Shown: piece by piece, positions 9,168 through 17,728 of the stretch
How the letters are laid out: each line of letters begins with the position of its first letter
Position numbering within the stretch: position 1 is the stretch's first letter
NCBI GenBank assembly: GCA_016929775.1
Contig: JAFGIE010000005.1
Coordinates: 1 to 32,531 of the forward strand
Direction of reading: 5' to 3'
From: Anaerolineae bacterium
GTDB taxonomy: Bacteria > Chloroflexota > Anaerolineae > JAFGEY01
Length of the DNA stretch: 32,531 nt
The notes under the pieces: generated by a model
The model's input: the letters and a program-made list of their open reading frames with translations, nothing else
Databases searched by the model: none
Told to the model about the DNA's origin: nothing
Position numbers and translations under genes: made by a program

Positions 9168-9348
9168 GAAGACGCTGCGGGTGCAGTATGTCAAGAGCGT
9201 GATCGGCTACTCGATGCGCCAGAAGGGCACACTCCGCGCGCTGGGCCTGAAGCGCCTGGGCGACGTGGTCGAGGTAGCCGACAACGAGGTGATGCGCGGC
9301 ATGCTGCGCAAAGTCGAGCATCTCGTCACAGTGGAAGAGGTCGAGTAA
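9160..9348 (+). CDS. rpmD: 50S ribosomal protein L30
   Basis: L30 (62 aa) is a small 50S protein. The sequence [20 protein letters not shown], then [18 protein letters not shown] and the end [13 protein letters not shown], follows the family closely. ATG 9160 lies eight bases inside the end of rpsE, so it is most likely read by ribosomes finishing S5. Bacterial L30 is missing from several phyla, so its presence is mildly informative. Size is normal. Confidence 0.95.
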   Translation: MSEKTLRVQYVKSVIGYSMRQKGTLRALGLKRLGDVVEVADNEVMRGMLRKVEHLVTVEEVE

Positions 9349-9390
9349 ACGCTGTCTGGCAGGATCCTGCTGGACTGGAGGATAGCAAGG

Positions 9391-9840
9391 ATGAAGCTGC
9401 ATGATTTGCGGCCCGCCGAGGGAGCCAAGAAGCGCCGGATGCGCAAGGGGCGCGGCATCGCTGCGGGCAAGGGCAAGACAGCAGGTCGTGGCACCAAGGG
9501 ACAGAACGCCCGCGCAGGCGGTGGGGTTCGGCCTTACTTTGAGGGCGGGCAGCTGCCGCTCATGCGGCGATTGCCCGAGAAGCGCGGTTTCCAGAACCGC
9601 AATCGCGTCGAGTATGTGCCCGTCAACCTGGAGCGCATCGTTGGGTTCGAGCAGGAAGTGACACCCGAGACGCTAGCTGAGGCGGGGATCATCGGCAAGG
9701 CTTCGCTGCCCGTGGTGATCCTCGGCGTGGGTGAGCTGGATCGCGCGCTGACCGTGCGCGCCCACCGTTTCTCGGCATCGGCGAAGGCCAAGATCGAGGC
9801 GGCGGGCGGCGAGGTCGAGGTCCTGCCGCTGAATGCGTAG
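9391..9840 (+). CDS. rplO: 50S ribosomal protein L15
   Basis: L15 (149 aa) is a late 50S assembly protein. Its glycine- and basic-rich N-terminal extension reads [20 protein letters not shown] and [20 protein letters not shown]. This is followed by [20 protein letters not shown] and the globular end with the typical [25 protein letters not shown] (9377-9381) precedes ATG 9391 by nine bases. It is followed by secY, the usual spc order. Confidence 0.96.
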   Translation: MKLHDLRPAEGAKKRRMRKGRGIAAGKGKTAGRGTKGQNARAGGGVRPYFEGGQLPLMRRLPEKRGFQNRNRVEYVPVNLERIVGFEQEVTPETLAEAGIIGKASLPVVILGVGELDRALTVRAHRFSASAKAKIEAAGGEVEVLPLNA

Positions 9841-9885
9841 CGTGGGCGCCCTTTTGGATCGAGTCGGCGAGTCAAGGAGAGTGCG

Positions 9886-11214
9886 ATGCTACAGGGCATG
9901 CTGAATGCGTTCCGACTGCCGGACCTGCGCCGTAAGCTGCTGATCACGTTTCTGATCCTGGTGATCTATCGTCTGGCGGCGCACGTGCCGTTGCCGAACA
10001 TCAACCGCGCGGTGCTCCAGCAGATCGCGCAGGAGAACCAGCTGCTCAACCTGCTCGACATGTTCTCCGGCGGCGCGATGACCAACTTTTCGGTCATGAT
10101 GCTGGGCGTATCGCCGTACATCACGGCGTCGATCATCTTCCAGCTCTTGACGCCGCTTATCCCGGCGCTGGACGAGCTGCAGAAGCAGGGCGAAGCGGGA
10201 CGGAACAAGCTCAATCAGTACCAGTACTATGTAACCGTGCCGCTGGCGCTCCTGCAAGCCTACGGACAGGTGCGGGTGCTGCAGACGTCGTATGGTGTGA
10301 TCGCGCCGCAGAACTTTGGCTTTTCGGCTGAAGCGCTGTTGCCGACGATCTCGACGCTCTTGACGCTGCTGGCGGGCACAATGTTTGCCATCTGGCTGGG
10401 CGAGCTGATCACGAACGACGGGATTGGCAATGGCCTGTCGCTGATCATCTTTGGCGGCATCGTCGCCAATATCCCAGGGCGCTTGGCGAACCTGTGGGGA
10501 CAGTGGATCGAGCTGGCGGTGTTTATCTCGGTCACGATCGTGACCATCGCCGCGATCGTATACGTGCAGGAGGGACAGCGCCGCATTCCGGTGCAGTATG
10601 GCAAGCGGGTGTTGGCGATGCGCGGCAGCCGGCTGCGTGTGGCGGGTGGACAGAGCACGTTCATCCCGCTGCGTGTGAACTCGGCTGGGATGATCCCGTT
10701 GATCCTGGGCCAGTCTTTGCTGATGTTCCCAGGCGTCGTCGCGTCGTATCTGATCGACGTGGAGGTTACCTGGCTGAACCGGGCTGCGAATGTGGTCTAT
10801 GGCCTGTTCGACGGCAACAGCCCATACTACTATTTGATGTACTTTGTGACGGTGATTCTGTTCACCTACTTTTACACGGACATGATCTTTCAGCAGCAGA
10901 ACATGGCGGATATGCTGCAGAAGCAGGGCGGCTTCATCCCCGGGATCCGGCCTGGGCGGCGCACCAGCGACTACTTGATGGGCGTGTTGAGGCGGATCAC
11001 GCTGGTCGGGGCCATTTTCCTGGGCTTTATCGCCATCCTGCCGTGGGTCGTGAACGTGATCCTGCAGCTTTCGGGCGTAGAGACGGCGTCGACCTCGGCG
11101 CAGATGATCATCTCGAGCTCGGGTCTGTTGATCGCCGTTGGGACGGTCCTCGATACGATGAAGCAGCTCGAGGCCCAGCTCCGCATGCGGCACTATGAAG
11201 GGTTCATCAAGTAG
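9886..11214 (+). CDS. secY: Protein translocase subunit SecY
   Basis: SecY (442 aa) is the channel of the Sec translocon in the cytoplasmic membrane. The N-terminus LPDLRRKLLITFLILVIYRL is transmembrane segment 1, followed by the plug region LLNLLDMFSGGAMTNFSVM and then LGVSPYITASIIFQLL. Later segments include WLGELITNDGIGNGLSLIIF and FIPGIRPGRRTSDYL, the cytoplasmic loop region used for ribosome and SecA contact. Ten membrane segments fit the length. AAGGAGA (9874-9880) lies six bases before ATG 9886. Placement between rplO and adk is canonical. Confidence 0.97.
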   Translation: MLQGMLNAFRLPDLRRKLLITFLILVIYRLAAHVPLPNINRAVLQQIAQENQLLNLLDMFSGGAMTNFSVMMLGVSPYITASIIFQLLTPLIPALDELQKQGEAGRNKLNQYQYYVTVPLALLQAYGQVRVLQTSYGVIAPQNFGFSAEALLPTISTLLTLLAGTMFAIWLGELITNDGIGNGLSLIIFGGIVANIPGRLANLWGQWIELAVFISVTIVTIAAIVYVQEGQRRIPVQYGKRVLAMRGSRLRVAGGQSTFIPLRVNSAGMIPLILGQSLLMFPGVVASYLIDVEVTWLNRAANVVYGLFDGNSPYYYLMYFVTVILFTYFYTDMIFQQQNMADMLQKQGGFIPGIRPGRRTSDYLMGVLRRITLVGAIFLGFIAILPWVVNVILQLSGVETASTSAQMIISSSGLLIAVGTVLDTMKQLEAQLRMRHYEGFIK

Positions 11215-11228
11215 GGGTGGGGCAAGAG

Positions 11229-11906
11229 ATGGCAGGGAGCAAAGCGCGAGACCCGATGTACGTCGTCCTCCTGGGCGCCCCTGGCGCAGGAAAAGGGACG
11301 CAGGCAGCCAAGCTGTCCGGTGCGCTGGGTCTCGCTCACGTGTCGAGCGGTGAGTTGTTCCGCGAGAACTTGAGCAACGAGACGGCGTTGGGGACGCTCG
11401 CCAAGTCGTACATGGACCGCGGCGAACTGGTCCCGGATGACGTGACGATCGCGATGGTGATGGAGCGCTTGGCGCGTCCCGACTGCGTCGCAGGGGCGAT
11501 CTTGGACGGATTCCCGCGTACCGTGCGGCAGGCAGAAGCGCTCGACCGGGCGCTGTCCGAGCAGGGCCACCGCATCGCTGTGGCGCCGTACATCGAGGTG
11601 GATGAGTCGTTGCTCCTGGCGCGGCTGGGCGGCAGGTGGACGTGCAAGCGGTGTGGAGCGGTGTACCACGAGTTGTACAGCCCGCCGCGCGTGGCAGGGG
11701 CGTGCGATGCCTGTGGGGGAACGCTCTACCAGCGGGACGACGATACGCCAGAGACGCACAAGCGGCGGATCGACGTCTACTTTGCGCAGACGAAGCCAGT
11801 GATCGACTACTATCGCACTTCGGGGGTCTTGGTCGAGGTCGATGGCGAGCCTGACGTGGACACGGTCTACGCGGCGCTGCTGCAGGTGGTGCAAGAGGCA
11901 AGGTGA
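11229..11906 (+). CDS. adk: Adenylate kinase, zinc-lid type
   Basis: This 225-residue enzyme converts ATP + AMP to two ADP. The P-loop GAPGAGKGT, the AMP-binding SSGELFRENL and the GFPRTVRQAEAL motif are intact. The lid carries four cysteines (C139, C142, C159, C162) in CKRCGAVY and CDACGG, the zinc-stabilised long-lid form common in Gram-positive and thermophilic bacteria. Several starts are possible: GTG 11217 and ATG 11229 both precede the core, which begins at M 11256. I chose ATG 11229; no strong ribosome-binding site decides it. The stop is one base from map. Confidence 0.95.
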   Translation: MAGSKARDPMYVVLLGAPGAGKGTQAAKLSGALGLAHVSSGELFRENLSNETALGTLAKSYMDRGELVPDDVTIAMVMERLARPDCVAGAILDGFPRTVRQAEALDRALSEQGHRIAVAPYIEVDESLLLARLGGRWTCKRCGAVYHELYSPPRVAGACDACGGTLYQRDDDTPETHKRRIDVYFAQTKPVIDYYRTSGVLVEVDGEPDVDTVYAALLQVVQEAR

Positions 11907-11907
11907 G

Positions 11908-12681
11908 ATGGCGATAGTGCTCAAGCAGCAGCACGAGATCGAGCTCATGCGTGAGGCGAACCGCATTGTAGCCGTGGTCTGGCAGGCGATGAGAGAGCTT
12001 GTCGCGCCTGGGGTGACGACGTACGAGTTGGACCAGGTCGCCGAGGCGCTCATCCGCAAGCATGGAGCGGTCCCGTCGTTCAAGGGGTATCCGCATCGGG
12101 GGTACAACGACTATCCGGCGTCGGTGTGCGCCTCGATCAACCAAGAGATCGTGCACGGGATCCCGAGTCGGGAGCGTGTGCTGCAAGAAGGCGACATCGT
12201 CAGCATCGACGTGGGCACGATCTACAGAGGGTATCAGGGGGACGGCGCGATCACGCTCCCGGTGGGCCGCATCAGCGAGCAGGCGGCGCGCCTGATCGCG
12301 GTCACGCAGGGAGCGCTGGCAGCCGGGATCGACCAAGCCCGGGCTGGGGCGCACACGAGCGACATCTCGCGGGCGATCGGCAAGTATGTACGGGCACGCG
12401 GGTTCGACGTCGTGCGCGAGTACACGGGGCACGGCATCGGCAAGGAGATGCACGAGGAACCACAAGTGCCCAACTATTACAGCCCGGCGATGTGCGACCA
12501 TTTGCTCGAACCGCGGATGACGTTGGCGCTGGAGCCGATGGTGAACGTCGGCACGTGGCGGACGCGGCTGCTGGACGATGGCTGGACGGTCGAGACCGCC
12601 GACGGCAAGCTGTCTGCGCACTTTGAGCACACGATCGCCATCACCGATGGCGAGGCAGAGATATTGACGCGCGTTGAGTGA
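11908..12681 (+). CDS. map: Type I methionine aminopeptidase
   Basis: This 257-residue enzyme removes the initiator methionine from nascent proteins. All five metal ligands of the family are visible: D101 (SIDVG), D112 (GDGAIT), H175 (GHGIG), E209 (LEPM) and E240 (FEHTIAI). The catalytic histidine region [20 protein letters not shown] is also present. ATG 11908 is one base after the adk stop, so the two are probably coupled; the in-frame ATG at 11842 lies inside adk. The next gene is rpmJ, with no infA between them. Confidence 0.96.
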   Translation: MAIVLKQQHEIELMREANRIVAVVWQAMRELVAPGVTTYELDQVAEALIRKHGAVPSFKGYPHRGYNDYPASVCASINQEIVHGIPSRERVLQEGDIVSIDVGTIYRGYQGDGAITLPVGRISEQAARLIAVTQGALAAGIDQARAGAHTSDISRAIGKYVRARGFDVVREYTGHGIGKEMHEEPQVPNYYSPAMCDHLLEPRMTLALEPMVNVGTWRTRLLDDGWTVETADGKLSAHFEHTIAITDGEAEILTRVE

Positions 12682-12698
12682 CAAGTGGAGGTAGGACT

Positions 12699-12812
12699 GT
12701 GAAGGTAACATCATCTGTGAAGCGGCGTTGCCCCAAGTGCAAGATCGTCCGGCGACGGGGTGTGGTCCGCGTGATCTGCGAGAATCCGAATCATAAGCAG
12801 CGACAGGGGTAA
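12699..12812 (+). CDS. rpmJ: 50S ribosomal protein L36, zinc form
   Basis: A 37-residue protein reads [20 protein letters not shown] and ends [15 protein letters not shown], an unmistakable L36. C11, C14, C27 and H32 form the Cys3-His zinc site of the C+ form. The start is GTG 12699, seven bases after GGAGG (12687-12691). It lies 17 bases after map and 11 bases before rpsM, and its TAA overlaps the rpsM ribosome-binding site. infA, which often precedes rpmJ in this operon, is not here. Confidence 0.95.
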   Translation: MKVTSSVKRRCPKCKIVRRRGVVRVICENPNHKQRQG

Positions 12813-12823
12813 GGAGGGTCCAA

Positions 12824-13213
12824 ATGGCACGTATCGCCGGCGTTGACCTGCCGCGAGAGAAGCGGGTCGAGATAGGGTTGACCTACATCTATGGCATCGG
12901 TCGATCGACGAGCAATGAGGTCCTGGCGCAGGCGAACGTCAGCCCGGACACGCGGGTGAGGGATCTGGGCGAGGACGAGATCGCGCGGCTTCGTGAGATC
13001 ATCTCGCGCAACTACCGCGTGGAGGGCGACCTGCGCCGCGAAGTGAGCATGAACATCAAGCGGCTGATGGAGATCGGCTGCTACCGGGGTCTGCGCCACC
13101 GCCGTGGCCTTCCGGTGCGCGGACAGCGGACACGCACGAATGCGCGCACGCGCAAGGGACCGAAAAAGACCGTCGCGGGTCGTGGTCGCCGTCGCGGTGC
13201 AAAGAAAAAGTAA
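12824..13213 (+). CDS. rpsM: 30S ribosomal protein S13
   Basis: S13 (129 aa) contacts the P-site tRNA and the 50S subunit from the 30S head. It begins [20 protein letters not shown], has [16 protein letters not shown] with the helix-two-turn-helix that follows, and ends in the conserved [20 protein letters not shown] plus a basic tail. AAGGAGG (12811-12817) precedes ATG 12824 by six bases. The C-terminal [11 protein letters not shown] is a common basic extension. Confidence 0.97.
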   Translation: MARIAGVDLPREKRVEIGLTYIYGIGRSTSNEVLAQANVSPDTRVRDLGEDEIARLREIISRNYRVEGDLRREVSMNIKRLMEIGCYRGLRHRRGLPVRGQRTRTNARTRKGPKKTVAGRGRRRGAKKK

Positions 13214-13243
13214 TCCAGACGATAATCGTTCTGAGGAGGGATG

Positions 13244-13648
13244 ATGGGACGACGAGCTACGAGGGGTCCTCGGAGAGCTGGACCGCGGCGTGTGCGCAAG
13301 AATGTGCCGATGGGACAGGCGCATATTCACGCCACATTCAACAACACGATCGTGACGATCACGGATATGGAAGGGAACACCGTCTCGTGGGCAAGTGGAG
13401 GGACGGTAGGATACAAGGGCTCGCGCAAGAGCACGCCCTATGCGGCGCGGTTGGCTGCCGAGAACGCCGCCCGGAACGCCATGGACCACGGGATGCGAGA
13501 GGTCGAGGTCCTGGTCAAGGGGCCTGGTCCAGGGCGGGAGCAGGCGATCCGGGCGTTGCAGGGCTCAGGGCTGCGCGTCCGTGCGATTGCCGACGTCACG
13601 CCTGTGCCGCACAATGGTTGCCGTCCACCAAAGAAGCGACGGGTGTAG
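13244..13648 (+). CDS. rpsK: 30S ribosomal protein S11
   Basis: S11 (134 aa) lines the 30S platform near the E-site mRNA. Landmarks are [20 protein letters not shown], then [20 protein letters not shown] and the end [20 protein letters not shown]. The ribosome-binding site GAGGAGG (13233-13239) is too close to ATG 13241, so ATG 13244 is the better start; the choice changes one residue. The N-terminal basic tail is normal for the family. Confidence 0.96.
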   Translation: MGRRATRGPRRAGPRRVRKNVPMGQAHIHATFNNTIVTITDMEGNTVSWASGGTVGYKGSRKSTPYAARLAAENAARNAMDHGMREVEVLVKGPGPGREQAIRALQGSGLRVRAIADVTPVPHNGCRPPKKRRV

Positions 13649-13660
13649 GTAGGAGGGATC

Positions 13661-14299
13661 ATGGCAAGGTACACAGGGCCGGTCTGCAAACTATGCCGGC
13701 GTGAGGGTCAAAAGCTGTTCCTGAAGGGCGAGCGCTGTATGTCGTCCAAGTGTGCGCTGGAGCGCAGGGCATACCCGCCTGGGCAGCATGGCTGGGATCA
13801 GCAGTTCCGGCGCCGGCGCTCGACGGCGTATGGGCAGCAGCTGCGCGAGAAGCAGAAGCTACGCCGGGTGTACGGGGTGCTCGAGAAGCAGTTCCGGCGC
13901 TACTACCGCGAGGCGATGCGACGGGAGGGCATCACGGGGACAAACCTGTTGGTCCTGCTCGAGTCGCGTCTCGATAACGTGATCTACCGGCTGGGCATGG
14001 CGACCTCGCGTGCACAGGCCCGGCAGTTGGTCCTGCACGGTCACTTTGACGTGAATGGGCACCGGTGCGACATCCCCTCTGCCTTGCTCAAGGAGGGGGA
14101 TGTGGTCACGGTCCATCCGTCGAGCCGGCAGTTGTCCTATTTCAGGCAGCTGCGCGAGGTGATGGGCGAGCAGGCGGTACCCACGTGGCTGTCGTTGGAT
14201 GCGGTGGATGGGAGCGCACGCGTCGTCAACATGCCGTCGCGTGATGAGATCGAACTGGCAGTGGATGAGCAGCTCGTTGTGGAGTACTATAGCCGGTAG
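13661..14299 (+). CDS. rpsD: 30S ribosomal protein S4, zinc form
   Basis: S4 (212 aa) initiates assembly of the 30S body and in E. coli represses the alpha operon. The N-terminus [20 protein letters not shown] includes C9 and C12, with C26 and C31 completing a Cys4 zinc site. The S4 RNA-binding domain is seen at [20 protein letters not shown] and [22 protein letters not shown] (13651-13656) lies four bases before ATG 13661. It is followed by a 133-base gap before rpoA. Confidence 0.96.
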   Translation: MARYTGPVCKLCRREGQKLFLKGERCMSSKCALERRAYPPGQHGWDQQFRRRRSTAYGQQLREKQKLRRVYGVLEKQFRRYYREAMRREGITGTNLLVLLESRLDNVIYRLGMATSRAQARQLVLHGHFDVNGHRCDIPSALLKEGDVVTVHPSSRQLSYFRQLREVMGEQAVPTWLSLDAVDGSARVVNMPSRDEIELAVDEQLVVEYYSR

Positions 14300-14432
14300 C
14301 TGAAAGGTGGCGTTTGGACGGCTCGGCGTGCCCGCCGTCTGCGCAGGCGGGGCGCACGATCTCGGCGCCGATCGCGTCCTGCCCGGTGTGGGCCCGCCGG
14401 CTTTCATGTCGCAGGAAAGAGGAGTGTGGACG
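14300..14432 (+). other. Inter-gene leader between rpsD and rpoA with inverted repeats
   Basis: This 133-base gap is longer than most in the operon and holds no gene. It contains two mutually exclusive hairpins: GACGGC (14317-14322) with GCCGTC (14334-14339), or CGGCG (14324-14328) with CGCCG (14333-14337) around a TGCC loop. No U-run follows, so an intrinsic terminator is unlikely. AGAGGAG (14418-14424) near the end is the rpoA ribosome-binding site. A role in mRNA processing or in setting rpoA expression is only an inference. Confidence 0.4.
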
Positions 14433-15389
14433 TTGTTGAACTTGGTGCTACCTCAGATTCAGTGCGTGGTTGGGACACAAAGCTATGGCAGGTTTGTGAT
14501 CAGCCCGCTCGAGAATGGCTATGGGACTACACTGGGCAACGCGCTACGGCGCGTGTTGCTCGCTTCTCTGGAAGGGGCGGCAGTGACATCGATCCGGGTC
14601 AGCGATGTGCCCCACGAGTTCTCGACGATCCCGGGCGTTCGGGAGGACATGATGCTCCTGCTCCTGAACGTGAAGCAGATCCGCTTCAAGGCGTATTCGG
14701 ATGAGCCGATGCGCCTCCGTCTGTCGATACAGGGCGAGGGGGTGGTGACCGCAGGAGACCTGATCTGCCCGCCAGAGCTCGATGTGGTGAACCCGGAGCA
14801 GTATCTGTTCACGGTGGATGATCCTGATGCCATGCTCGATATCGAGATGACCGTCGAGGCGGGGCGTGGGTACTCGCCCTCCGAGGATCGGGGCAAGCTG
14901 CCGATCGGCGAACTGCCGGTGGATGCCATCTATAGCCCGATCCGGAAGGTCAACTATAATGTGGAAGCTGCGCGCGTCGGGCAGATGACCAACTATGACA
15001 ACCTGACGCTCGAGATCTGGACCGATAACACGATCCGGCCCGAAGAGGCGCTCGACCAAGCGGCACAGCTGCTGATCCGGCATCTGTCGCTCTTTGCCAA
15101 CGTGGAGGCAATCACGGTCGAGGAGGAGCCGGAAGTCGAAGAGGAAGAGGCTCTCGTCTCGGGCCGGGTCTACGAGACACCGATCGAAGAGTTGGACCTG
15201 ACGGTCCGCGTCTACAACTGCCTCAAGCGAACCGGGATCACCAAGGTGGGCGAGGTCCTTGAGAAGATGGAAAAGGGCCCCGAAGAGATGCTGGCGATCC
15301 GCAACTTTGGGCAGAGGTCGCTCGAGGAGCTGGAGCTGCGGCTGAAGGAAAAGGGATTCCTCGATGTAGTGGGCGAGGATGCCAAGTAG
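14433..15389 (+). CDS. rpoA: DNA-directed RNA polymerase alpha subunit
   Basis: Alpha (318 aa) dimerises to seed RNA polymerase assembly. The N-terminal domain shows YGRFVISPLENGYGTTLGNA and HEFSTIPGVREDMMLLLLN. The linker is acidic (EEEPEVEEEEALV), and the C-terminal domain ELDLTVRVYNCLKRTGITKV and RNFGQRSLEELELRLKEKG is the UP-element and activator contact. I chose TTG 14433, eight bases after GAGGAG (14419-14424), because the family starts there with LNLVLPQI. An ATG at 14406 would add nine residues and lies upstream of that ribosome-binding site, and a still longer frame from 14307 is unlikely. Confidence 0.95.
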   Translation: MLNLVLPQIQCVVGTQSYGRFVISPLENGYGTTLGNALRRVLLASLEGAAVTSIRVSDVPHEFSTIPGVREDMMLLLLNVKQIRFKAYSDEPMRLRLSIQGEGVVTAGDLICPPELDVVNPEQYLFTVDDPDAMLDIEMTVEAGRGYSPSEDRGKLPIGELPVDAIYSPIRKVNYNVEAARVGQMTNYDNLTLEIWTDNTIRPEEALDQAAQLLIRHLSLFANVEAITVEEEPEVEEEEALVSGRVYETPIEELDLTVRVYNCLKRTGITKVGEVLEKMEKGPEEMLAIRNFGQRSLEELELRLKEKGFLDVVGEDAK

Positions 15390-15472
15390 CGTGCCTGCCG
15401 AGCAGGTTTGAGGGAGACCAGCGCCCTATGTGCAAGCAGGGCATGGCTACGAGATAGAATGTGGAGCTGAGG

Positions 15473-16003
15473 ATGAGACACCGCATAGCAGGCCGCAAGC
15501 TGAATCGCTCGGGCGGCCACAGAAAGGCGCTCTACCGGAACCTGATCACAGAGCTGTTGCGGCACGAGCGGATACAAACGACCGAGGCAAAGGCGCGCGC
15601 GATCCGGGGCAAGGCGGAAAAGCTGATCACGCTCTCGCGACGCGGGCAGACCGACGCGATCCTCGAGCTGGCACGCGCGAGAGACGAGCAGCGGTTGGCG
15701 GGCTTGGTGCGAACCAAGCACGCGCAAAAGCTGGTTGCCCTGGCACAAGAAGCGCAGGGACTGTCGGGCGACGAGCAGGAGGCCAAAGAGGCCGAGCTGG
15801 AGCAGGTCGTGCGCGCGATGGGGGTGCACGCCAGGCGGCAGGCAGCGGCGCGCCTGACCGATCCCGAGGTGGTACGCAAGCTGTTCGACGATCTCGGACC
15901 GCGCTACCAGGAACGACCGGGCGGCTACACGCGCCTGCTCAAGCTGGGCTATCGCAAGGGCGATAGCGCGCCGATGGCGTTGATCGAGCTGGTAGAAGAG
16001 TAG
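15473..16003 (+). CDS. rplQ: 50S ribosomal protein L17 with internal insertion
   Basis: L17 (176 aa here; usually about 115-130) sits near the tunnel exit. The N-terminal part [20 protein letters not shown] and [20 protein letters not shown] is canonical, as is the end ELGP-like [20 protein letters not shown] and [12 protein letters not shown]. Between them, residues 59-117 (about bases 15647-15823) form an extra charged, probably helical segment where most L17 proteins have only a short link to [15 protein letters not shown] 15473 follows GGAG (15463-15466). A longer start at GTG 15461 is possible. The insertion is in frame and uses the same codon style as its neighbours. Confidence 0.94.
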   Translation: MRHRIAGRKLNRSGGHRKALYRNLITELLRHERIQTTEAKARAIRGKAEKLITLSRRGQTDAILELARARDEQRLAGLVRTKHAQKLVALAQEAQGLSGDEQEAKEAELEQVVRAMGVHARRQAAARLTDPEVVRKLFDDLGPRYQERPGGYTRLLKLGYRKGDSAPMALIELVEE

Positions 16004-16010
16004 GGTATCG

Positions 16011-16772
16011 ATGGGTGCGTCCGTCGCCGGGATGCAGCCGGGGATCCACCTCCGGGCGACAGTCGCGTACGATGGGACAGACTTTTGCGGTTTCCAGGTG
16101 CAGGCTGCGCAGCGCACCGTGCAGGGCGCGCTCGAGGAGGCACTGGCGCAGATCACACAGCAGGAAACGCGTGTGACCGGCGCAGGGCGCACGGACAGCG
16201 GCGTGCACGCACTGGGGCAGGTGATCGCGTTTCGCACGGCGTGGGCGGGGACGATCGCAGAGCTGCACCGGGCATGGAACGCGGTCTTGCCGCGAGATGT
16301 GGCGGTCTGGTCGCTCACTGAGGCCGAAGCGGGGTTCCATCCCCGCTTCGATGCCCGGAGCAGGGCCTACCGCTACACGATCTGGAACCACGGGGTACGC
16401 AACCCGCTGCTGAGGCGCACTGCGCTGTGGGAGCCGACGCCGCTCGATCTGGCAGCGATGCAGGAAGCAGCGCAAGCGCTGGTTGGAGAGCATGACTTTG
16501 GGACGTTCGGCTCTCCACCGCAGGGGACCAACACCGTCCGGCGCGTGCTGTCTGCGGACTGGACGCGGGACGGAGCGCGGTTGAGCCTCGACATCGAGGC
16601 AAACGCGTACCTGTATCGGATGGTGAGGAGCATCGTTGGGACGCTGCTGTTGGTGGGCCGGGGTACGCTCTCGGTGGCGGGGTTCGCCGCCCTGTGCGCA
16701 GCGCGCGAGCGCGCCCAGTCCGGCCCAAGTGCACCAGCGCACGGCCTGTGCCTGATGGCCGTACATTACTAA
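16011..16772 (+). CDS. truA: tRNA pseudouridine(38-40) synthase TruA
   Basis: TruA (253 aa) converts uridines 38-40 in the tRNA anticodon arm to pseudouridine. The catalytic aspartate is D62 in [14 protein letters not shown]. Other landmarks are the N-terminal [14 protein letters not shown], then [18 protein letters not shown] and [15 protein letters not shown] near the end. ATG 16011 is seven bases after the rplQ stop; ATG 16032 would give a more compact N-terminus, and neither has a strong ribosome-binding site. The gene stands between rplQ and rplM, as in many Gram-positive-type operons. Confidence 0.95.
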   Translation: MGASVAGMQPGIHLRATVAYDGTDFCGFQVQAAQRTVQGALEEALAQITQQETRVTGAGRTDSGVHALGQVIAFRTAWAGTIAELHRAWNAVLPRDVAVWSLTEAEAGFHPRFDARSRAYRYTIWNHGVRNPLLRRTALWEPTPLDLAAMQEAAQALVGEHDFGTFGSPPQGTNTVRRVLSADWTRDGARLSLDIEANAYLYRMVRSIVGTLLLVGRGTLSVAGFAALCAARERAQSGPSAPAHGLCLMAVHY

Positions 16773-16783
16773 GGAGTACCGGG

Positions 16784-17224
16784 ATGAGTATGAACGAAAA
16801 GACGCACGTCGTCAGGACAGGCGACATCAAGCGTGAATGGTTCGTCGTTGATGCTGCTGGGCAGACGCTGGGGCGGTTGGCGTCCAATGTCGCCCGGATC
16901 TTGAAGGGCAAGCACAAGGCGATCTATAGCCCCCACCTAGACGTCGGCGATTACGTGATCATCGTCAATGCAGACAAGGTCGCGGTGACAGGGCGCAAGA
17001 TGGACCAAAAGCTGTACTATCGCCATACAGGGTATCCGGGCGGTCTTCGATCGATGACCCTCCGGGACCAGATGGCGCGCCATCCAACGTTCGCCGTCAA
17101 GTCGGCGGTGCGGGGTATGCTGCCCAAGAACCGCCTGGGGCGCCGGATGCTGCGAAAGCTCAAGGTGTACGCGGGGCCAGAACACCCGCATCAGTCGCAG
17201 CAGCCCGAGCCGCTGGAATTCTAG
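16784..17224 (+). CDS. rplM: 50S ribosomal protein L13
   Basis: L13 (146 aa) is an early 50S assembly protein. The sequence shows [20 protein letters not shown] and [20 protein letters not shown], then the long conserved [20 protein letters not shown] with [18 protein letters not shown] at the end. AAGGAG (16771-16776) overlaps the truA stop and lies seven bases before ATG 16784; ATG 16790 is an alternative. It forms the usual rplM-rpsI pair. Confidence 0.97.
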   Translation: MSMNEKTHVVRTGDIKREWFVVDAAGQTLGRLASNVARILKGKHKAIYSPHLDVGDYVIIVNADKVAVTGRKMDQKLYYRHTGYPGGLRSMTLRDQMARHPTFAVKSAVRGMLPKNRLGRRMLRKLKVYAGPEHPHQSQQPEPLEF

Positions 17225-17239
17225 CGCGAGGAGAAAGAG

Positions 17240-17638
17240 ATGCCAGGAGTATATTACGAGGGTGTAGGGCGACGCAAAGCTGCCTCAGCGCGCGTCCGGC
17301 TGTACACGGACGAGAACGCGGGTCAGATCGTGATCAACGGACGGCCCGCGCAGGAGTACTTTACGCGCTTTGGGGACATGCACACGGTCCGAGAGCCTCT
17401 CGAGGCTGTGGGGTTGGCGGGCAACTTTTTCGTCAGCGTGCTCGTCTCCGGCGGCGGCGTGACCGGGCAGGCAGAAGCCGTGCGTCACGGCGTCGCGCGT
17501 GCCCTGCTCAAGTCGGATCCGGAACTGCGCCCGGTGCTGCGCAAGGGTGGCTATCTGACCCGCGACCCGCGCGTCAAGGAGCGCAAGAAGCCAGGTCTGA
17601 AGCGCGCTCGCAAGGCGCCACAGTACACCAAGCGCTAG
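17240..17638 (+). CDS. rpsI: 30S ribosomal protein S9
   Basis: S9 (132 aa) reaches the P-site tRNA anticodon with its C-terminal tail. The N-terminus YYEGVGRRKAASARVRLY, the middle GGGVTGQAEAVRHGVARAL and the end KPGLKRARKAPQYTKR with the invariant terminal lysine-arginine are all present. GAGGAG (17228-17233) precedes ATG 17240 by six bases. It is the last gene of the operon; the hairpin at 17659-17701 follows 20 bases after the stop. Confidence 0.97.
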   Translation: MPGVYYEGVGRRKAASARVRLYTDENAGQIVINGRPAQEYFTRFGDMHTVREPLEAVGLAGNFFVSVLVSGGGVTGQAEAVRHGVARALLKSDPELRPVLRKGGYLTRDPRVKERKKPGLKRARKAPQYTKR

Positions 17639-17658
17639 CGCGTCTGGTCCAAAACAAC

Positions 17659-17701
17659 ACACCCCGAAAGCGGTGCACGTGCTGTGCCGCTTTCGGGGTG
17701 T
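17659..17701. terminator. Probable bidirectional terminator hairpin
   Basis: A perfect 15-base-pair stem, ACACCCCGAAAGCGG (17659-17673) with its complement at 17687-17701, closes a 13-base loop that can extend the stem by four more pairs, two of them wobbles. It lies between the stops of the convergent genes rpsI and the small minus-strand gene at 17729-18007. On the minus strand the stem is followed by a T-rich GTTGTTTT, which fits an intrinsic terminator. On the plus strand the T-run is poor (GTTGTG), so termination there is less certain. Confidence 0.8.
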
Positions 17702-17728
17702 TGTGATCGCACGCGGGTGCGCGGTGTG

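Noticed and set aside
9889..12714. A 941-codon open frame on the minus strand
   Set aside because: It lies entirely antisense to secY, adk and map, which are certain. High GC and codon bias leave the reverse frame open; its arginine- and histidine-rich translation resembles no protein family.
14307..14405. Longer start for rpoA
   Set aside because: It would add over 40 residues unlike any alpha subunit and lies upstream of the ribosome-binding site at 14419-14424.
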